Origin: Macropodus opercularis
Lineage: Eukaryota > Chordata > Actinopteri > Anabantiformes > Osphronemidae
Direction: 5' to 3'
Assembly (NCBI GenBank): GCA_030770545.1
Contig: CM061097.1
Location: 4,712,501 to 4,776,500, forward strand
DNA: 64,000 nucleotides
Shown: piece by piece, positions 62,801 through 64,000 of the stretch
Layout: each line of letters opens with the position of its first letter
Numbering within the stretch: position 1 is the first letter of the stretch
Translations under genes and position numbers: made by a program
Notes under the pieces: generated by a model
The model's input: the letters and a program-made list of their open reading frames with translations, nothing else
Databases searched by the model: none
What the model was told of the DNA's origin: nothing

Positions 62801-64000
62801 CAGTAGGGGATAAGACAGGGTGTGATAGAAATGACTGCATTCTGTTGCTTTCTCATGTAGATGTAAGACTGTGCACGTCAGCCCATCTTCACTGTAGAAA
62901 TGTTAGAATCATGCTGCTGATGGTTGAATATAAGAATAAACACAAGCAACCTCTCAGTCACGCTTTGACAGCGAGATTATAATGTAGGGTGACACCTACA
63001 GTACTAATTAGGGACTAATTAATATTCTCCTTTTCTGGGAGCATACTGTTATTCTGCTTTATTGTTCACTATATTTAATATTAGTAGTACACTTTCAAAA
63101 TGACTCCAGTTGTAAAGACCAACACTGTCGCACATGTAAAGTGCACGAGTAGTAAACACCACTTGCAGTTTAAATAGCTAATATCCCACAACATGTACTT
63201 TCTAAACATCAGTGAAAGTGCTTAGTCCTTTTGTCCTATTAATGGATGCAGAGTCTGCGCTGAAGTGCACATTCTTAGCATAATGTAATTTAAAAACATC
63301 AGATGTTCTTTTTGCGAGCAGTTTGACTGTGTGGGGTTTGGGAGAAACAACGTTATGCTCGAAACCCTGATTAACGTCAAAGACTGTCTGGCACACCAGC
63401 AGCCCTGTCACAGCCGAGTCCAATCCTCCCCGTACATCTGCTCTGACCTGAACATCAGCCTCCCAGTGTGCGCGTGTGTGTTGGTGAGACATCACTCGTG
63501 AGCACCTGTCTCCATGTGCATGTACGCCCTGATGCACACATACTGAAGTGAACAGTGAATGTCTATATCATTACAAATCCACTGCAGACACAGCTATTAA
63601 ACATTTTTGTGCCTGTCATAAATATCCTTTGTGACGTTGTGCATGTGTGTATTCTATTAAACAGATGTGGATGCGTGACTGCAAAGATGTTAAATGAGGG
63701 GAAAGAAGCATCCGATTGATTTAACAGAAAAACTTAAAGTATGTGTCAGTGAGTGTCTGTGCAGCACACGGACGAGGTGCAAGTTCCCCAAAGACTTTCA
63801 GAGAGAGAAAGAGCCGGACAGTAAAAATATCAAATATACCAAAGAAATCCCGTGATTTTTAGAGCCACACAGGAAAATCTGCTCCGTGGCAGCTGTGCTG
63901 GATGTTTTGACAGGTGTGATGAATACCTGCAAAAGTAATTTGATGGTAATAGAGCAGTTTGTGAGCACAGTGCTTCCCAAATCGCCGGGTAGTGTGCTCT

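Larger units (their letters stand above)
55223..64000 (-). other. ntrk2: ntrk2 large intron upstream of the juxtamembrane exon (partial)
   Basis: The transmembrane exon (expected to end KFGMK plus a phase-1 base) is not in the window, so this intron continues past 64000. It holds a TG tract (56825), the degenerate fish repeat (59764), a CT-rich patch (60340-60440) and two speculative terminal exons (57846-58139 and 62624-62664). The mammalian 16-residue alternative exon (FSWFGFGKVKSRQG) was looked for and not seen. Confidence 0.75.

Noticed and set aside
63202..63537. 111-codon minus-strand frame
   Set aside because: I checked it as a possible upstream ntrk2 exon. It has no leucine-rich, Ig or transmembrane signature and no clear splice sites in a fitting phase.

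Overview
The window is vertebrate genomic DNA, most likely from a ray-finned (teleost) fish. Genes are split into many short exons with GT-AG introns, introns are compact (often about 100 bp to a few kb), CA/GT microsatellites are abundant, and there is a decayed Tc1/mariner-like transposase and short interspersed repeats. Exon translations closely resemble the human proteins I know, and gene order and orientation (NAA35, AGTPBP1, NTRK2) match human 9q21. No prokaryotic features, rRNA, tRNA gene or CRISPR array was seen.

Layout. (1) Positions 159-5759, minus strand: complete coding sequence of naa35, the large auxiliary subunit of the NatC N-terminal acetyltransferase, in 21 coding exons (724 aa predicted; human 725). 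(2) About 6520-7150: divergent promoter region shared by naa35 and agtpbp1, with a ZNF143-type motif, a long inverted repeat and many GTTAGC/GCTAAC words. (3) 8208-23149, plus strand: complete coding sequence of agtpbp1 (CCP1/Nna1), a cytosolic M14 carboxypeptidase that trims polyglutamate from tubulin, in 25 coding exons (1237 aa predicted), with a 3' UTR running to a poly(A) signal at 25005. (4) About 25.0-40.5 kb: noncoding convergent interval between the agtpbp1 and ntrk2 3' ends. It holds a Tc1-like relic, a strong CTCF-type motif, long CA/GT tracts and probably the ntrk2 3' UTR. (5) 40522-55222, minus strand: the last seven coding exons of ntrk2 (TrkB neurotrophin receptor), from the juxtamembrane NPQY segment through the whole tyrosine kinase domain to the PLC-gamma site. 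Upstream exons (ligand binding, transmembrane) lie beyond 64000. Positions 55223-64000 are intronic and contain two speculative alternative terminal exons.

For all three genes the exon boundaries were set by reading splice sites and checking reading-frame phase. The naa35 and agtpbp1 exon sums are exact multiples of three (2175 and 3714 nt), and the ntrk2 exons keep phase throughout. Two introns need GC rather than GT donors to keep frame. The genes do not form one pathway: naa35 acts in protein N-acetylation, agtpbp1 in microtubule deglutamylation and neuronal survival, and ntrk2 in BDNF/NT-4 signalling. I found no clearly novel system. The most interesting signals are splicing-related (GC donors, a TG repeat abutting a 3' splice site, a NAGNAG acceptor, CA repeats beside donors) and regulatory (ZNF143 and CTCF motifs).
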